Positions 1 to 11,904 of a stretch of DNA of 64,000 nt are shown piece by piece (position 1 is the first letter of the stretch; each line of letters starts with the position of its first letter). A program made the translations under genes and the position numbers. The stretch is from Cyathus striatus (taxonomy: Eukaryota; Basidiomycota; Agaricomycetes; Agaricales; Nidulariaceae), in contig JAOVFP010000009.1 in assembly GCA_025738555.1 (NCBI GenBank), positions 930,001 to 994,000 of the forward strand. Direction: 5' to 3'. A model generated the notes under the pieces. It was given only the letters and a program-made list of their open reading frames with translations, had not been told where the DNA came from and made no database searches.

Positions 1-1737
1 AAATCTAGTTAAAATTTCAGGCCTACCTAGGGTGCTTGATGACGATTCTGTAAGGTACGTATATTATTATGATATAGCCTGTCATTTCATCAATTGGAAT
101 CTTATTTTTTAGAGTGGATGGTAATGGAGAAGCCATTATTCAAGACATTACAATCTCTACACCGGAACTTGAAACAATGGCAGTTAAGTCCTCTCAACTG
201 GAGTCACTTTTAATGGAAAAACGGCGCAAGGAGAATACCATCAAACAAACAGAAGAGGCAGTTGACGCACTCGCTACATATATATCAACTATGAACATTA
301 GTAATGTTCCTCCGACTGATGTTCGATCCGTTATGCAGCACTACAATGAAGTAATCACCGAATTTGAGGAGGACTTGATTCAACAAAGAAAGGAACTCGA
401 CCAAGTAGTTCAGGATATTTCCAAGGAGCACCCTTTAATGGATGGAAAGATTGTGACAGTGGGTGTTTTCAGCGAGTCAGAGGAGGAAATAGAACTTTCT
501 CTTCACTATGGTATGATGTTTTTCCATAAATCATATTCAAAATCTAACAATTTATTTAGCAGTTACTCAAGCTAGCTGGACACCGGTATACGACCTTAGA
601 GTGAATACCGAATCCAAAGAAAAAAAGTATCAAACGTGTATACAAGGCTTCTGTCACCCAAAAAACTGGCGAGGTACGTGGTAAATATGTTGTTGCATCC
701 CTTATATACTGAAGATTCTTTCTCAGGAATGGAAAAATGCCTGTTTAACTCTTGAAACGTCCTTACCCCAGTTTAATGTTAAACTGCCACCCATCACTCC
801 CTGGAAGTTACTATTCGCAGAAACTTATCTTGAGATGTTTTCGGCACAGGCTGAGCAGCAAGGCCTGCTTAAAAAACGTTATAGGTGTCGGGCTCGGGCT
901 GTGGTACATGACAATCCTGAGGATGCAAATGCTATTGCAACATTTGAAATACCAGAGTCAAAGACGAGCACCATTCACAAATTCACGGTAGCAGAATTGG
1001 AACTCGATGGGGAGTTGAAGTGGGTTAGCATTCCAACAACGAAAGATGTGCGGATGCACTGGACAGTGAGTTCAATATTCTAGCTATCTGAGCAAAATAT
1101 TTAACCACTTCGATAGGCAATTGTCCACAATGACTCTGAGTACCCTTTACTCAAGGGTGCTGCGAGTGTTTATGTCAATGGCAGTTTTACTGCTCACTCG
1201 GAAATTCCATATGTTAGCAAGAGTGCTTCAACTGTGCACTGGGGTACATCCATTCCATACATTTAGCTCTAACATAACATAACCAAAATAAATGGCGTCG
1301 ATCCATCGATCCGCGTCATCTACCACCCCCGCGATAAAAAACGCTCCCAGTCAGGTTTCTACATGAAATCAAATAACCATATATTCAAACAACGCATCTC
1401 TCTCATGAACACCAAATCGTGCACTGTTTCTAATGTTAAAATCATTGACCACATACCAGTTTCGGAGGAAAGTACTATCTCCGTAAATCTCATTTCTCCA
1501 GCTCTACCTGTCGCCAACACCTCAGAGAAGAGAAATATTGATATGAGCAAGGTAGTACAGGTGAGTAAAGGAGTAGTCGCTCAGTGGGAGAAAGGCGACG
1601 GGAATGTCGAAGTTGATAAGCTGGGCCCCAATGGGAAACTTTGCTGGAATTGCTACATTCCTGCTCAAGTTAAGGTGAACTTAGTGCTTTCTTGGGAGGT
1701 TTTAGCCCCAGCAGATAAAGTTGTTATGGGGCTTTGA
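1..1737 (+). pseudogene. DUF4140/DUF4139 (F37C4.5/MuiA-like) protein, copy A, 5' truncated by window edge and broken
   Basis: This is a multi-exon relative of the intact gene at 14739-16677. Reading order is the end of the DUF4140 domain (GLPRVLDDDSVR), a charged coiled-coil stretch (exon 115-510), the start of DUF4139 (WTPVYDLRVNTESKE near 575-615), its middle (730-1080 and 1120-1250) and its C-terminal beta-rich part (1295-1737, ending ADKVVMGL). Compared with the intact copy I see three lesions. One extra A in the A-run near 621-626 shifts the frame. Four bases are missing after position 1218, which shifts it again. The splice acceptor expected near 1290 reads GG instead of AG. Exon 1 lies partly off the window. 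The biochemical role of eukaryotic DUF4139 proteins is not established. I call it a pseudogene unless the indels are sequencing errors. Confidence 0.75.
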
Positions 1738-1740
1738 TGT

Positions 1741-2182
1741 CATATACTGATTCAATTAAGTCAATACAAGTAGGTACTTATTGAGTGAGGACGATGCACG
1801 TTAATGTGACGGTGACCGTAGAGGAAAAGAAGAAAAGAAGTTGGACCGGAGAGGTGGTTGATAGGGAAATGCATGCACTTAACCTTGTCAGATTCCCAAT
1901 TTTCAAGAGGTACGTATGCGATATAGATCTAGTGTGGTAGGCCTACTAGGGAAGCCGATGCTTATCGGTAGGGCCTTGAACTTTCCCATCTGGACAGGTA
2001 CTTGACAGTTAGCTAGTTGAGTAGTGTTTGCATTCTGCCTGTGCTAAGTTTTATCGTTCTAACCGCCCTCATCTTATTTCCCAACTTCACGCTTCACTAG
2101 TCCTTTTCTGGCTCAACTGCGGTTGTATAATCTTGGGACCATATTGACTATATGCCCGACGTACATGTGTGATGTTCCCCAG
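1741..2182. other. Intergenic, no gene seen
   Basis: No coding pattern, RNA gene or repeat is apparent between the DUF4139 copy A stop and the hAT-like element. Confidence 0.5.
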
Positions 2183-2881
2183 TAGTGTTGCCACGGTTCG
2201 ACTCCACTCCACTTGGTTTGACTTCTACTGGTTTTATGGAGTCAACAGCGGAAGGGTCGAGTCGAGTTGTACCTGAGTGATGCACTCGACTTGACTTGCG
2301 ACTAAGTCATCGACTTACATATAAATCAGATGTTATTGAGATTTTTACTAGTAAAACTCACTCTGAAAGAAAATATAAATGATATATCCTATCTTATACA
2401 CATATGCGGAAACTTAGAATGATTTTTGTGATATGGTTCATGTTTAAAGTCACAATTGTTGCGGAGAAATGAAAGTGGAAGTTGAAGGAATATAAGCGCT
2501 TATCACACAGGGCCGACATTGCGTGTGCGCACTTGGTGGCGGGCGCCTACCGGTAAGTTACTAAAGTAAAGATATGATTCACAACACAATATTCATAAAA
2601 CACCATAACTAAAGCTAAGATCGCGTAGAAATTATCCCTCAATTAAAATGTACGCTATATTGACTTGGTACGCAGAACATGCCGCCGTATGGGGCAGACT
2701 GCGCTGGAAAGCTGATATACGAGACTTTTTGTGCGACTTAAAGCGACTAAGTCGACTTCGAGTCGACCTCATCTGGAAGTCGGGTCGTGAGAACCGGAAG
2801 TCAACAATGTCGACTCGGCTCGACTTTTTTCGGTCCCACTTGTACGGTTCACGGTTTTCGAGTCGAACCGTGGCAACACTA
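2183..2881. mobile_element. Non-autonomous hAT-like element (MITE), 699 bp
   Basis: The ends form an exact 22-bp terminal inverted repeat beginning TAGTGTTGCCACGG. An 8-bp direct repeat TTCCCCAG flanks it at 2175-2182 and 2882-2889. An 8-bp target duplication with a TAGTGTTG-type end is typical of the hAT superfamily. The interior carries many GTCGAGT/GTCGACT-like motifs near both ends, as hAT subterminal repeats do. It has no transposase coding capacity; the short ORFs inside lack any recognisable motif. Confidence 0.88.
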
Positions 2882-2889
2882 TTCCCCAG

Positions 2890-3524
2890 CTATAAGAGTA
2901 CTCCGGAGTCAGCGGTGTATTAATCAAGTATTAACAACTAGCGGATATAACAGTTACTTGTCTAGTAATGTCACTTTCACTGCCTTCACAGGAGAAGTTC
3001 AAACAACACATGACACCCACTGTCCTAATGTTAGCATACAACCGTGATGCCCAGAGGCCCGCCATCAAGATAATGGTCCCGTGCCTGAAATGAAGTGAGC
3101 CACTGGTTTTAGTTGTTTCATAAAAGGGGTCCATCGGAACACACATCGACACTTTTCCAACGCATCTGATGCTAAGCGCCGCAGCCTCGTTCACGTTTAA
3201 CTTGGATGTTTTGTACTTTTTAACGCAAATGGTGACATCCTTTTATAAAATCGTAAGTGCATTGCTGGGGCATTGTAAAGAGAAGGAATCGCTAGGAAGG
3301 TAATTATGCTGAACCTTGAAGTAACCAGAAGAAGTCCAGCCGGATAGAGGTAGTTCCGAGACCGAATCAGGGACATACAGAACTGATCAATGATAAATTT
3401 AGAGTCGAATCATGATTTCCTGTTGCGAACAGAGTTCCCTATAAGTCAGGTGTGCGACACGCAGAAGACGTTTAGAAGCTTCCTGTCTCCTCTTTTCCCA
3501 ATTCTTGTCGGAAGACATAGCATC
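2890..3524. other. Intergenic, upstream of the MFS transporter
   Basis: I see no feature apart from the presumed promoter of the transporter starting at 3525. No clear TATA box was recognised. Confidence 0.4.
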
Positions 3525-5737
3525 ATGGCCAGTTCGGAAAAGTCCACAGTTCAGATCGTGGAGAGAAAGAACTCTCATTCTACACAGAAAGAATTGGAAG
3601 AAACGACTCTTCAAAAACCATTACCACCGAGTTTTCCAGATGGCGGACGGGAGGCTTGGACAGTCAGAACCACGTGCAATTTTTTTTTGTGATATTTGAT
3701 GTTTACAAATATTTAGGTTGTGGCGGGTGCGTGGTTGGCAATATTTGTGTCGTTTGGTTTTCTGAATGCATTCGGAGGTGAGTTGTTCGAAATTAGTTCT
3801 AGTGCTTCCATCCAACTTGAACATTTACAGTGTAAGTTCATACTACGTGTTACTCGTTACGCTTTAAATCTCATACATTATACAGGTTTCAGGCCTACTA
3901 TAAAACACATCAACTGTCTGACCAGTCTGACAGTAATATCGCATGGATCGGAGCGTTCCAAACCTTCTGGTATTCATTCATGTTCTAGTATTACTGTTTT
4001 CAAAACTAATACCATCGAATATGAACAGTATGTACTTCATGGGATCCGTTTTCGGAAGTTTGTTCGATAAATATGGAGCTAAAGCACGTGCTATACTATA
4101 TTCTGTAGAACAAACAAACTAACGATAATTTGAAGCCACTAGTCCTTGCTGGTGGTGTTGGGTTCTCTTTTGCTTGCATGATGCAAAGCCTGTGGTAAAT
4201 AAGTTGTCTTTGTCCTCGTCTATCAGTGATTCTTAATTATTAATAGCACAAAGTATTGGCATTTCTTCCTTGCGCAAGGCCTGCTACAAGGAATATGCCT
4301 GTCGGCTCTGCTCTCGCCTTCCTTTGCTTGGTATGTACTTTGTGTCTTCTATGAAGATTTCGAGATATAAAATCTCAAACCAACATTAGTATCAACCATT
4401 GGTTCTTTAAGCGCCGTGGTCTTGCCCTTGGTGTAGTAACTTCAGGTTCATCTGTAGGCGGGGTTCTCTGGCCAATTGCAATCGATCACCTTATTATCAA
4501 GGTAACGTGAAATGCCAGATAACAGATATCAAGCTCATGTCATTGTACTGCAGGTGGGCTTCGGGTGGGCTATTCGCATATGTGGCTTTATTTCTTTGGC
4601 TTTAATTGCCGGCTCCGTTGCGACTGTGAAGGGCCGTCTCCCGCCCAAAACGGGGTCTGAATTCTTTGCATTTTCATTATTCCGCTCTCCCGCATATAGC
4701 ATCTTCTGGTTCGTAATTCACTGGACTGTTAGCTTTCGAATTCATACAACCGGCCATTTACCCATACTAGCCTTGGAATGTTCTGCATTGTCTTTGGTGT
4801 GTTATTAACTTGCTACATGAGATCATACTAATGACTGACAAATCTACCTCAGGAATATTCTTCTTGTTATTCTATCTTCCTAGCTATGGTGCTATTCATG
4901 GATTCAACGAAAACATGATATTTTACTCCGTGTCAATATTAAACGCTGCATCATTCGTGAGTGGTACTTACCTTAGGGTGCTGTAATGGCGTCAACTTTT
5001 GAAAGTTTGGGCGAATTTTACCAGGTAAACTTGGAAGTTAATCATCATAGGTTTTAGTTGTCTTATATGCCTTTCAGGAATGGCCGCTGACTCATGGGGC
5101 CGGTTCAATATCATGATAGTGACCGGTTTGATTTCAGCTGTACTCGTATTCTCAAGTATAGCTTCCACAAATACAGCCAGTATTTTGATAGTTGGAGGTG
5201 AGAAGCTATCAGCCATGTTGTAAATGTTGTCCAACCTTTTGTCAGCACTCTACGGATTTACATCCGGGAACGTATTAAGCTTACAAGGAGCTTGTGTCCC
5301 CCCTCTGTTGGTATGTGAACGTTACCAGCTACTCGATCGCATTTTCACAGTCTTTAGGATGATCCAAAGAAAATTGGAACGGCTATTGGCCAAATGTTGA
5401 GCGTTGGGTTCGCTTTTTCATTGCCCTCTTAAAAGTTATTTTCACTAACGACATACCCAGTGCATTTGGAGCATTATTGGGGCCACCGGTTTGCGGGTGG
5501 TTGATTGCGTTTAATGGTTTCAAGAGTGCTCAGATCTTTTCTGGCGTCATGCTAGCTATTGGAAGTCTGATTCTGGTGGGCATCAGTGACAATATATTCA
5601 TTTATAAAACTCACTCGTCAATAGATTATACCAAGGACTTACTTGTCCAAATCTGGCGCATCCATGTTCGTGTAGTCCACTCGTTAGCGACTGTAATTGG
5701 TAGCAGATTTGTCACCGGTATCGCCGGATACACCTAA
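3525..5737 (+). CDS. MFS transporter, monocarboxylate transporter (MCT)-like
   Basis: This is a membrane transporter of the fungal MCT-like branch of the major facilitator superfamily, probably moving small organic acids; the substrate is unknown. The start ATG at 3525 gives a polar N-tail (MASSEKSTVQIVERKNS) and the family motif PDGGREAW. TM1 (VVAGAWLAIFVSFGFLNAFG) follows after an intron. Then come VFQAYYKTHQLS and IAWIGAFQTFWYSF, the motif-A-like GSLFDKYGAK, an ALGVVTSGSSVGG stretch and FYLPSYGAIHGF. Last are FGRILPGMAADSWGRFNIM and GPPVCGWLIAFNGF. About a dozen short introns are needed and every join I tested keeps the frame, so it looks functional. One join requires a 1-nt exon at 3831. 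The last residues after IGSLILVGIS are less certain. It is paralogous to 35926-37531. Confidence 0.82.
3778..3885 (+). other. Two consecutive introns flanking a 1-nt exon (or stwintron)
   Basis: Exon sequence ends ...TTC GGA G at 3777. A canonical intron spans 3778-3830 (GTGAG...ACAG), a single T follows at 3831, and a second canonical intron spans 3832-3885 (GTAAGT...ACAG). The next exon starts GTTTCAG. Joining G+T+G gives GGA GTG TTT CAG, the NAFG-V-FQ motif of the family. The paralogue on the minus strand near 37320 has the same motif (NAFGTFQ) without an intron there. The alternative is a twin intron removed in two steps; the product is identical. Confidence 0.7.
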
Positions 5738-6196
5738 ATCCATTCGTAATAGCTAAAACGAATGAATGATAGTTATCAAGATGGACATTAGTAAAAGCAA
5801 TTTCGTACTGTAGGTGATTCAATCTTACAGGTCCTTGAAAGACTAGTGAAATAGGCTAACGTGAGTGACAGAAGTTGAGTTCACGTAAAAGGTAGTACGT
5901 ACAATATGTAGACCTTCCTGCACTATAATGCAATCGATGGAGAAGAGTTCCATATGTGAATCACGCTGTCTAAACGCTATGAGTTCCTCTACATGCCTAT
6001 ACGAACATATCACGATGCGAGTGGACCTCATGACTGCATTGCAGCTTTCAAAAGTTCCATAAAGCGAACAACAGAAACGTACATAGTTAAATCATCTGGA
6101 TCCAAGTACGGGCGTTCATTAGAAGCATTACATACTTACCCCTATCACGAATATTAAAACCGCAAGCAAGCTACTGATAAGCTTTGAACCCTTATC
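5738..6196. other. Intergenic, no gene seen
   Basis: This AT-rich spacer separates the transporter stop from the O-methyltransferase start. No TATA box or repeat stands out. Confidence 0.4.
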
Positions 6197-6281
6197 ATGT
6201 CCCAGAAACTCGCCCTAGCAAGACTCACAGAGCTTCTTCACACCATCGAAGAAGTAGGCCAAAACCTCCGAAAGCACCTGG

Positions 6282-6312
<31 letters not shown>

Positions 6313-7845
6313 GCAACAAGGTTCAGAAAGCCAGCAGATCGCCGAAGAGCTTTCGCTGCCTTTCCACGCAGATTCCATTACAGCCAATCAAGCGTCTCTT
6401 CTACGAGTAGCGAGTGAAAGACTAGCACGGCTAGTTACTCCACCTCGTCATTTGGTTTTTGAAGCTTCTGGCTCGGTATGTCGTTCTCGTTTCTCATATA
6501 TACAATTCCAACGAATGGTTTTAGTTCTATACGTCACTGGGATTAAACATTGTCCTCAAACACGATATCGCAACGTACATCCACACTGAGAATAATAACG
6601 TACCCGCGGAGCAGATATCCAAGAAATGTAGTCTAGATGCCGATTTATTAGGTATATTTTTTCTCTCTGTATAAAGCTCTTGCTCAGCATTCCACTGCGC
6701 AAGCCCGTCTGCTCCGATACCTATCCCAGCGCGGAATATTCCAAGAAACTTCACCAGGGGTATTTTCCAACACAGCCGCCAGTTCAACTTTAATCCACAA
6801 CCCCGAGTTCAAAGCTCATCTTGATCTCATGTACGATATCATCCTTGCTTTATTCCTATATTAACGATACACAGAATTCACGAAGGACAACTTGCAGCGC
6901 CCTACTTTGAACAATTAATGCACGAACGCTTTCAATCAGACGCAAATTCCGCCCCCTTGTCTGCGTTTACATTATTCTCTGGTGGTGTCCCCATGTACAA
7001 ATGGATCCACCTCCCCGAAAACGCACATAGAGGAAAGAACTTTAACCTTGCAATGCGGAGCATGGCGCGCACGGAGGGTTTGGAGTTTCTTCCTTTAGGT
7101 AAGTAATCATGCTTGCAGGTTTGCTAAATGTTGACACCGGTACAGATTACCCATTCAGCTCGTTTCCTCAAGATACATTACTAGTAGACGTAGGAGGTGG
7201 CATCGGCGCATTACCTGAACTTCTCCTCCCCACGGTCCCCCATCTCCGCTTTATCGTGCAAGACCTTGAACCAACGATCGCTCTCGCCAGTGGCGAAGCA
7301 GCCAGTCCAGATATGAAAATATACATAGCAGATGAAAAAGTTCGATTTATGGTACAAGATTGTTTCTCTGCTCAGCCGGAAGAAGTTAACGGAGCCGTTT
7401 TCATTTTAAAGAATATGATGTCCGTTCCTATTTTTCTTTCTGAAAAAAGCACTACTGATCTAGGCGTAGACACAACTACCCAGACTCAAAATCCCACGTC
7501 CTACTCACACACATCAAAAACGCCAACCCCACTAAATTACTCATAATCGACAGAGTGGTATCACCACACCTGCGCACCGAAGCAGAAGAAGAAAAAGGCG
7601 AATCAGAAATACACGACAGTCCCCGTGGAAGTCCACCCTCCACCGAGATCGTTCGAGTTCCAGTAAATTCACAAGGCGTCCCAACGATGTACGATTTAGT
7701 TATGGGGTCATTGCATGGTGGGAGGGCACGGACGTTGATGGAGTGGAAGGGTTTGTTGGAGAAGGGCGGGTTTAGGTTGAATGGGGTGTTTCCTTTGAGG
7801 GCGTCGATGGGTCAAGCTGTTTTGGAGGCTTTGCCTCAGGTTTAG
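6197..7845 (+). CDS. SAM-dependent O-methyltransferase (fungal, COMT-like)
   Basis: It probably methylates a phenolic or other hydroxylated small molecule using S-adenosylmethionine; the substrate is unknown. The N-terminal helical dimerisation-type region (MSQKLALARLTELLHTIEEV) contains a 12-Gln run at about residues 31-42. A winged-helix stretch follows (LLRYLSQRGIFQETSPGVFSN). Then come the glycine-rich SAM motif LLVDVGGGIGALPELLL, RFIVQDLEP, FILKNMM, KLLIIDRVV, MYDLVMGSLHGGRART and WKGLLEKGGF. Likely introns are 6476-6524, 6629-6676, one after HLDL near 6832, one at about 7100-7144 and 7420-7463. With these the frame is open throughout. The usual HDWPD motif reads HNYPD, keeping the catalytic-type histidine. 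The final residues are LEALPQV. No neighbouring pathway genes are evident. Confidence 0.85.
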
Positions 7846-8051
7846 TGAGCAGAAATTAAAAGTGAGATATTTACCTTTATGAAAGAAGCTTCGCGGGTAG
7901 ACTTTGATTAGAAATGTAATAAATAAGAAACATCACTTCCACTTCCATTGAACATATTGTATATACAACTATCCTAGAAATACATTTCCATCATACTTGG
8001 CGTGAAAAAAAAACCCCCTAAAATGTCTCTTGACGATATCCCAATGAAACC

Positions 8052-9424
8052 CTACATCACATTACTCCACCACCCATTCCAGCCAACCTGCGCACCAGAC
8101 TGCGCACGCGTATGTTCCATAACATCCTTCCATTCCATATCGAGTCCAGCAGCGGGACTCGGACTATTTTCGTCGTATTCTTCTTCTTCTCCTTCCCCTT
8201 CTTTATTGGTATTCCCAGCTGCACTCCCACCTCTCCCTTCCCCACTTCCTCTACTTTCACCAGTAACAATACCGCCCGTACCGACCCCCCCATGCCCTTT
8301 GAACACCCACTTCCACCTCGTCCCATATACCCAGACACCAAGTACAACCAGACTAGGTCTCATTGTTTTCATCTCCGCCACGATAGTTCTCAATACGGGC
8401 GTAAGCAGCTGCGGGGCATGTTGTGTATACGTCGGACTGGGTGAGTAATGGGATGATGAAGAGGAAGGTGTGAAGAGGAGGGATAAGTCCATTTCGAGGG
8501 TTGTTAGATTTCGCAGGGGGAATAGGGGTGTTTGAATTTGTGCGAGCTATATAAGCAGCGAGTGTGAGTAAGGGAAGAAGGGAGGGAGAGAAGGCGTACG
8601 TTAGTTTCTTTGGATACAGGTATAACACCCAAATGTCGTAGATACGGACAGGTCTTGGATACCACAGATAAAAAAGGAACAACCCAGTCGTCGGGTATAT
8701 CATGCATACTTAATCCACGCAGCGTTTTGCCGACTTTACTCAGCGCGCGAAGCGCACTGAGCGCAGTATCCAGATTTGTAGTATCCTTTGTACTGTTGAT
8801 GTCGATGAGTAGTTGGATTCCTGTTAATGGGGGTACAGTATGTGAAAGGAGAAGAGGGAGCAGGCAAGAGAGTGTTCCATCGTATGTCGTTAGGAGTGGT
8901 AGATGTATTGCTGGCGGGAGAGGATGAGGCAAGGGTGGACATTCAATAGGATGAATATGCAGTGTCCGGAGGGTAGGTTGATTTTGAAGAAACGAAAGCA
9001 ACGCAACATCGTACCCCATCCTTATCCTCAACTCTTTCAAGCAAAAACACCACCCATCCTCCGAAGGAGGATCTAACACCCACCCACCAGTCCCTTCACC
9101 CGTATAAACAAGCAACAAACTCTCCAAATTGCGCATCCCGCTCAGCCCTTCGCGGACAAGATCCCAATGGACCCCCCGACCCGGGTGAATCGTCAGTGCC
9201 TTGATGTACGCTTGCCGCTCGGGGTGGCTGAGGAGAGTGTAGAAGAAGATGTGGGTGTGGGGTGTGTTGGGGAGGATGGGGTTGGTGTAGAGCAGTGGGA
9301 GGGTTAGGGTGTTGAATGTTTTTGAGACGCGGAGGAGGGTTAGGAGGTCGCGCTTTCGGGGGAGGTGGGTGAGGATACGGAGGAGGAGTTCGTGTGAGAG
9401 GGGGGCCGAGGGTGGGGGGGACAT
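8052..9424 (-). CDS. F-box-like protein, leucine-rich C-terminal region
   Basis: This is a putative substrate adaptor of an SCF ubiquitin ligase. Starting at MSPPPSAPLSHE (ATG at 9424), the N-terminus has an F-box-like segment LSHELLLRILTHLPRKRDLL followed by TLLRVSKTFNTLTLPLLY. Irregular leucine-rich stretches follow (LRTLHIHPIECPPLP, GKTLRGLSMHDI). One intron (about 8544-8612, GTACGC...TATATAG) joins VSKETN to LAQIQTPLFPLRN in frame. The tail (8052-8492) is low-complexity, rich in Gly, Ser and Glu, and ends WWSNVM. An upstream in-frame ATG at 9475 would add a proline-rich leader; I prefer the later ATG because the F-box follows directly. A degenerate second copy lies at 11905-12660. Confidence 0.72.
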
Positions 9425-9924
9425 TGTTGTGGGGAGGTTAGAAGGGGTAAGGGGCGGGAGGGGAGGGACGGGCAAGCTAGAGCCGGATGCGCGTCGGGTG
9501 GGGATGTCGAGGACGATTGCTGTGGAGCTTGTTCTATTTTGGCAGATGGGTTATGTAAGTGCTGTGCACTGGCGTATTTCGTCACGGTGTGGCGCAAGAC
9601 TTCGGCCTCATCTTCACTAATCGTGAACATTTGGCTGCAGATATGAAAGTGCACACAAGTGACTTTCACATGGCAATAAATAGATAAATCTGCCTCTTCC
9701 TGGTTCTAGGGAAACATAAGATACACTATAAGCTAGGTGAGCTTAGGGCACTGACCAGCAAAGCTTCACGAGAAAGATCTACGAAGCAAGTAGCATTGCA
9801 GTTCTGAACAACCAGCACACGATGGCTAAATAGGTATCTCGAACAGTCAAATTCAACATAATGTACAATTCAAATCAAACACTTACAGCGTATAAAATAC
9901 GTTGTCCAAATTGAACTCGAACAA

Positions 9925-10653
9925 CTAAATGCGAGCTGAAATAAATGCAACAGCTGATGGTATATCCTACATTAAAACGAAAAAAACGTAAGAAACAACC
10001 CTGTCGAAAACAGAAGTTCAACACGTACAGGTTCATATTCCAGATGAGGAGGTAGAATGTCGGGTATCCCGTCGCAGACCACGTCACCGATATTGCAGTA
10101 TGTATCACGACGACTCTGGAGGATGCTGGGAAGGGCGGTATCCCGGTCTGGATCTCCAAACGTCACTGCGGCGTTTACACGGTGTTGAACAGCGCCTGAG
10201 AGCAAGTTAGCAGCGATATGTACGAGTTGGGCACCTTGGCTAAATAAAGAAACAAATCGTATCAGTGATATTTTTAACATAATGCGATAAATACTACTGA
10301 CCTGTAGCCAGACATGATGATCTTGGTATGAGGACACTCGATAGCTATTCTCGTCACGTTATTCGCCATAGTAGCTCCACCTCCAGGATCACCACCTGCA
10401 AGATATCCCCCAAATGTGGCTGGGTAGTCGACTCCCTCGAAAACCATAGACTTTCACTGGCACCTAGAGAGCTCTGCAGTGCGGCTTGAAACGATGGGCC
10501 AAGAGTGCTACCGATTGGAGGCGCCTCAAGGCTCCCGCGAGCGTAAGAAATTTAGACGTCTGAGCAATTATGACATTCTATGCGGTTGAGTGATGCTGCA
10601 ACAGAGACAATAGCCAGTGCCAATGAAAGCAGGGATTTGGAAGCAAAGTGCAT
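9925..10653 (-). pseudogene. Cutinase (alpha/beta hydrolase, CE5) pseudogene
   Basis: Cutinases are secreted serine esterases that hydrolyse plant cutin. The start MHFASKSLLSLALAIVSVAAS looks like a signal peptide. Family motifs follow in order: an ISYARGSLE segment, FEGVDYPATFGGY, GGATMANNV, ECPHTKIIMSGY, then an intron at about 10247-10302 that splits GY from SQGA. After that come FGDP, the Asp motif CNIGDVVCDG and the His motif HLEY. A second intron joins to DIPSAVAFISAR and a stop at 9925. Catalytic Ser, Asp and His are all present. Two lesions break it: an in-frame TAA directly before ISYARG (near 10552) and a frameshift near 10445 between SLGASES and VFEGVDY. It is probably dead, though recently so because the rest is well kept. 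Confidence 0.8.
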
Positions 10654-11904
10654 CGAAAGAGGAAAGCCAGATATTGCCGTCTGGAAGACATAGCCAGACT
10701 TCAGTACCTTTATACTATTATTCTGAGGTACGCTCAAACCCCGGGTGCGCTGCAATTAGAATGTATTTACAGCCAGGTCTCAGCAAAGTTCAAGTGAGTA
10801 GAAGTCACTTAAGTATAGTTGAGATTTGTACTGAGAATAGCTGTGGGGCTTACCAAGGACTTAACGATAATATCCTCAGCTCCACTGGTTGTGTGGTTCG
10901 TGCATAGCGGCCACAACGAGATTCATGCACACGCGCCCCCCACGCGAAGCAAGGACTCTTCACGCGTACAACTCAACGCTGCGCTAGCACAGTAAAACTC
11001 CTTCCTCCCTAGCTTCCTCCCTCTTGTCTTGTCCCACAAATGCTGTTATATGGATAGACAAATGCACGGGTATGCCATACCTGTGCGTGTCACAGGTACT
11101 GGCACATATGGCATGTCTATTTGCACAAAAATCCATCAAGCGTCGCGTCGCGGGCCGCACATGCCTGTTTACCGTGTGCGTTTACCCCCCACAATATACG
11201 CCGTCATACAATTTTATTAGAGCCTTCAACAGTTCTCAAACGAATTTGGCACCCTTTCGGCTCACCATCAGCGCACGATTCATGTGGGGTTGTACTACTT
11301 ATTCAAATGCCACATTGATCATCATTCCCTCCCACCTCCACATATGCTTTTGGTTATTTTACTACACTTATTTTGTACTGTACAGATGAAGTGCTACTGC
11401 TGGATGTAGTATTTAAGTAGTCTACTTTGTACTGTAGATACTTATCCATTTGCCTCTTGCTTGCGTGCTTTAAGGTCAAATGTAACATCGTTGTCGATGG
11501 GTCGTTTATTTCAACAATTCATTCTCAATGTGCGAGTACCCTTTCAATTCCAACGTCAAACTAGAACGGGTCATAACGATATAGTTATAAGTATTACATT
11601 TTAGCGGCATATCTGCTCTTCCATTGCATAATACCGCTGGTGAGGAGAGAAGTAATCATGTTCTTTGCACGGATAAGGCAAACGATAAATAAGAAGTCCT
11701 TACCAAAATTTAGCCTTTTGGTTGTGTCGCACTCATAGACTGAAATGATTAAGTATGGCCACAGTCTCAAAAGGCAACACTAATACGAAAGAGAACGAGC
11801 GCAGGGGACAAACAAACATTGCATACTACATAATTGGTGTAAGTAAAAGTACTTATATTTACCTTCATCAGCAAAGTATGGGTATGCCGCCCAGCTCTAA
11901 GCAA
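10654..11904. other. Intergenic, no gene seen
   Basis: There are no supported genes. An imperfect inverted repeat (GGTATGCCATA ... TATGGCATG) lies near 11070-11125, and the short ORFs around it lack motifs. Confidence 0.4.

Noticed and set aside
8057..8703. Several overlapping ORFs on both strands around the F-box gene
   Set aside because: They are shadow frames of the low-complexity Gly/Ser/Pro coding tail and its intron.
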